Positions 61,621 to 64,000 of a DNA stretch of 64,000 bases are shown piece by piece. The notes under the pieces are model-generated. The model saw only the letters and a program-made list of their open reading frames with translations, searched no databases and was not told where the DNA came from. Origin of the DNA: Butyricicoccus pullicaecorum (GTDB lineage Bacteria; Bacillota; Clostridia; Oscillospirales; Butyricicoccaceae); assembly GCA_018365995.1 (NCBI GenBank), contig JAGZIY010000010.1, positions 14,331 to 78,330 of the forward strand, read 5' to 3'. The position numbers and the translations under genes were made by a program. The stretch's first letter is position 1; the number at the start of each line of letters is the position of its first letter.

Positions 61621-62755
61621 GGTCATGACTATTTTCGGCACACGGCCGGAAGCAATCAAGATGGCACCTCTGGTGCATGCACTGGAGCAGTCACCTTACA
61701 CCGAAAGCATTGTGTGTGTGACTGCGCAGCATCGGCAGATGCTTGATCAGGTGCTGGAAATTTTTGATATTCAGCCCGACTATGATTTGAATATTATGGA
61801 GTCCCGTCAGACACTGGCAACCATCACTGAAAAATCCCTGCATGGGCTTGACGAAGTGCTCGAACAGGCAAAGCCGGATATCGTGTTGGTGCATGGCGAT
61901 ACCTCGACCACCTTTGCCGGTGCACTCGCAGCATTCTATCATAAAATCCCAGTGGGACATGTCGAAGCTGGACTGCGTACCTATGATAAATATTCTCCGT
62001 TTCCCGAGGAAATGAACCGCAAGCTTGTTGGACAGATTGCAGACCTGCACTTTGCGCCAACCGTGCGCAATCGGGAAAACCTGCTTCGAGAGCAAATCAC
62101 CGATGGTGTGCTTGTCTGCGGCAATACTGTGGTAGATGCCATTCACATGACCGTAAAGCGTGATTTTGCATTTCGTGACCCCGTACTCCAAACGCTGGAC
62201 TTTGAGAGAAACCGTGTGGTGCTCGTCACCGCACACCGACGAGAGAACTATGGTGAGCCGATGGAAAACATCTGCCGTGCCATTGCCCGCCTGTCTGCGC
62301 GCTATCCGGACGTACATTTTGTCTATCCGGTGCATCTCAGCCCTTATGTGCGCGATACGGCACAAAAATTCTTGGGAGACTGTGCGCATGTGCACTTGAT
62401 TGCACCGCTTGCAGTAGACGAAATGCACAATCTTATGGCGCGCTGCTATCTCATTATGACCGATTCAGGTGGGCTGCAGGAGGAGGCACCTTCTCTTGGA
62501 AAACCGGTTCTCGTTCTGCGTCATGAGACTGAGCGTCCAGAGGCGATTGAGGCAGGTACGGTAAAGCTTGCCGGCATTGTGGAAGACCAGATCTTTGCCC
62601 TTGCCTCAGAATTGTTTGACAGCACGGATGCCTATCAAAAGATGGCGCACGCAGTCAATCCCTATGGTGATGGACATACCTGTGCGCGTATTGTACAGGC
62701 AATCGCGCACCATTTTGGGCGCTCGGAACAAACACCGGAGCCATTTATGCAGTAA
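61604..62755 (+). CDS. wecB: UDP-N-acetylglucosamine 2-epimerase
   Basis: A 383-residue non-hydrolysing epimerase that interconverts UDP-GlcNAc and UDP-ManNAc. It has FGTRPEAIKMAPL, VHGDTSTTFAGALAA, HVEAGLRTY, TAHRRENYGEPM and SGGLQEEAPSLGKPVLVLR. The ManNAc product is used for wall teichoic acid linkage or related polymers, matching its overlap with wecA. Confidence 0.96.
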   Translation: MTEKIKVMTIFGTRPEAIKMAPLVHALEQSPYTESIVCVTAQHRQMLDQVLEIFDIQPDYDLNIMESRQTLATITEKSLHGLDEVLEQAKPDIVLVHGDTSTTFAGALAAFYHKIPVGHVEAGLRTYDKYSPFPEEMNRKLVGQIADLHFAPTVRNRENLLREQITDGVLVCGNTVVDAIHMTVKRDFAFRDPVLQTLDFERNRVVLVTAHRRENYGEPMENICRAIARLSARYPDVHFVYPVHLSPYVRDTAQKFLGDCAHVHLIAPLAVDEMHNLMARCYLIMTDSGGLQEEAPSLGKPVLVLRHETERPEAIEAGTVKLAGIVEDQIFALASELFDSTDAYQKMAHAVNPYGDGHTCARIVQAIAHHFGRSEQTPEPFMQ

Positions 62756-62773
62756 GAAACGTGAGGTGCGGTT

Positions 62774-63559
62774 TTGAATCGGAATAAGCAAAAAACTGCA
62801 CTGATTGCAGCGCTTTGTGCAGCGGTGATGGTGGGAATGTTGGTGCTCAGCTTTATCCTGTCGTCCAATCTGTTTCAGGATAACAATGCGTCCGTCATTC
62901 AGTTGCCTTCTCAGACGGAGAACGGGGGATTGCCGGACGATCAGACCATGGATATTGCCGAGGAAAACCTGCGCAAGATCCAGCACATTGTCGTAGATAC
63001 CGACAATGTACAGGCAGTTATTGCTGCACTGTCCCGTCCGGACGCTTATACACTGGAGGTCACAAATACGCTGTACTGGAATGGAGATAGTCGGGATTTG
63101 CGATGCAGACAGTATGCGCTTCGTCACGCATACCGAACCGAAACCCTCGATCAACAGGGTGTGGTCCAGCAGGTGAGTCTTGAATATGCCGGAAATTTTT
63201 ATGCGTGGGACAGCGGCAGCAGCATTTATTACAGCGGACGTGCCGGCATGCTGACATCAGATGAAACGGCCATGCTGCCGAGCTATGAAACGGTCTGCAA
63301 GCTGGCGCCGGAGCAAATCGTAGAGGCAGCGCTCACAGAAATTGACGGGCAGCCCATGATTCGGGTGCTTGCCAATGAGGGAACACGAACCGCAGTCTAT
63401 GTGATTTCTACGGCAACCGGACTTTTGTATCGCGCAGACTTTTCACAGGGTGGAAAGCCGACGCAAACCGTGCAAACCAAGCTGATTGCACTTTCGGCAG
63501 AGGAGGAACTGTTCTTTTTGCCGGGAAGTACACAGCCTATATTTGGGAACGATTCCTGA
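62774..63559 (+). CDS. Unknown membrane-anchored extracellular protein
   Basis: A 261-residue protein. A basic N-terminus and one membrane helix (about 8-31, TALIAALCAAVMVGMLVLSF) anchor a domain outside the cell that looks rich in strands. The TTG start follows GAGGTG. It lies 18 bp after wecB, so a role in envelope biogenesis is plausible but unproven. Confidence 0.7.
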   Translation: MNRNKQKTALIAALCAAVMVGMLVLSFILSSNLFQDNNASVIQLPSQTENGGLPDDQTMDIAEENLRKIQHIVVDTDNVQAVIAALSRPDAYTLEVTNTLYWNGDSRDLRCRQYALRHAYRTETLDQQGVVQQVSLEYAGNFYAWDSGSSIYYSGRAGMLTSDETAMLPSYETVCKLAPEQIVEAALTEIDGQPMIRVLANEGTRTAVYVISTATGLLYRADFSQGGKPTQTVQTKLIALSAEEELFFLPGSTQPIFGNDS

Positions 63560-63570
63560 GAGAAAATACA

Positions 63571-63600
63571 TGACCGGCACATTTGTGCCGGTCATCAACT
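63571..63600. terminator. Hairpin after the unknown membrane-anchored gene
   Basis: A perfect 11-bp stem (TGACCGGCACA with TGTGCCGGTCA, 2-base loop). The T-run is poor, so termination may be partial. Confidence 0.5.
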
Positions 63601-63619
63601 TGTTTATATGGAGGAAACG

Positions 63620-64000
63620 ATGAAACGAAACTTTTTAGGTCTATCTGAGCGCGTACAGGCGCTGGGAAAACAGGCAGAACAGGCGCTTGTGCAGTATTTT
63701 GGACGTATTGATGACATTGCAGAATACAATACCCAGAAGGTATTGGCAGCCTTTCAGGAATTTCGTGTGTCCGATACCATGTTCGCCGGAACAACTGGAT
63801 ATGGCTATGACGATCAGGGGCGCGATACATTGGACAAAATCTATGCAAGGATTTTCGAGGCAGAGAGTGCGCTGGTGCGCCTTGGCTTTGTCAATGGAAC
63901 ACACGCACTGTCCTGTGCCCTGTTTGGCGCATTGGAGCCGGGAGATGTGATGCTTTCTGTCACAAGCGAGCCATATGATACCCTGCTCAATACCGTGACA
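63620..64000 (+). CDS. PLP-dependent aluminium-resistance / methionine gamma-lyase-like protein (partial)
   Basis: The first 127 residues of a fold-type I PLP enzyme (YnbB family), cut by the right edge. Recognisable parts are AGTTGYGYDDQGRDTLDKIYA (split), FEAESALVRLGFVNGTHAL and ALEPGDVMLSVTSEPYDTL. Members are called aluminium resistance proteins and resemble cystathionine/methionine lyases; the true reaction is unsettled. GGAGG precedes the ATG. The catalytic Lys lies beyond the window. Confidence 0.88.
   Translation, partial: MKRNFLGLSERVQALGKQAEQALVQYFGRIDDIAEYNTQKVLAAFQEFRVSDTMFAGTTGYGYDDQGRDTLDKIYARIFEAESALVRLGFVNGTHALSCALFGALEPGDVMLSVTSEPYDTLLNTVT

Overview
The window reads as the chromosome of an anaerobic, low-to-medium G+C member of the Clostridia (Firmicutes). 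The basis is AGGAGG-type ribosome sites, sigma-A promoters with 17-bp spacers, a class A RNase P RNA, RNase Y, Asp23/FakA, an exoVII-ispA-dxs-tlyA-nadK-argR-recN order, and a 4-hydroxybutyrate-to-butyrate gene set typical of butyrate-forming gut Clostridia such as Oscillospiraceae or Butyricicoccaceae. The family is inferred from gene content only.

Layout. 1-6.6 kb (minus strand): a fermentation cluster, in transcription order 4-hydroxybutyrate dehydrogenase, 4-hydroxybutyryl-CoA dehydratase, a small Cys-rich protein, a CoA-transferase, thiolase and crotonase. It can turn 4-hydroxybutyrate into crotonyl-CoA and feed acetyl-CoA into the same route. 7-8.2 kb: an AT-rich accessory patch with a DUF1877 gene, a decayed hicAB pair and one copy of a structured dispersed repeat. 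8.2-14.4 kb: an amino-acid ABC importer, a YhaN-like SMC-type ATPase lacking a P-loop, and murD. 14.6-20.5 kb (minus): a probably acquired block with MarR, a MATE exporter, a two-component system and a redox operon (lipoproteins, CD1871A-type peptide, polyferredoxin, TlpA thioredoxin). 20.6-22.1 kb: rnpB, an unknown gene and a candidate type I toxin-antitoxin locus. 22.2-25.4 kb: a sugar or inositol-type isomerase/dehydrogenase pair with an AraC regulator. 25.4-29.6 kb: early genes of a prophage remnant, ending at a candidate minus-strand small RNA. 29.8-39.0 kb: the second repeat copy, then pgeF-SBP-mnmA-CPBP (overlapping), rny, pth, fakA and asp23.

39.3-53.4 kb is a long plus-strand housekeeping series: lexA-recG, nusB, a TsaD paralog, xseA-xseB-ispA, the OLE RNA gene with its partner oapA, then dxs, tlyA, nadK, argR and recN. 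OLE RNA (about 640 nt, between ispA and oapA) is the outstanding element of the window. 53.4-64 kb: tyrS, a small membrane-anchored protein, a chemotaxis receptor with a long leader, an orphan glpK, trpS, wecA/tagO and wecB (undecaprenyl-linked glycan initiation), an unknown membrane-anchored protein, and the start of a PLP-dependent aluminium-resistance/methionine gamma-lyase-like gene.

Starts were chosen by ribosome-site spacing, so several differ from the longest open frame. No tRNA, 5S/16S/23S rRNA, CRISPR array or intact insertion sequence was seen.
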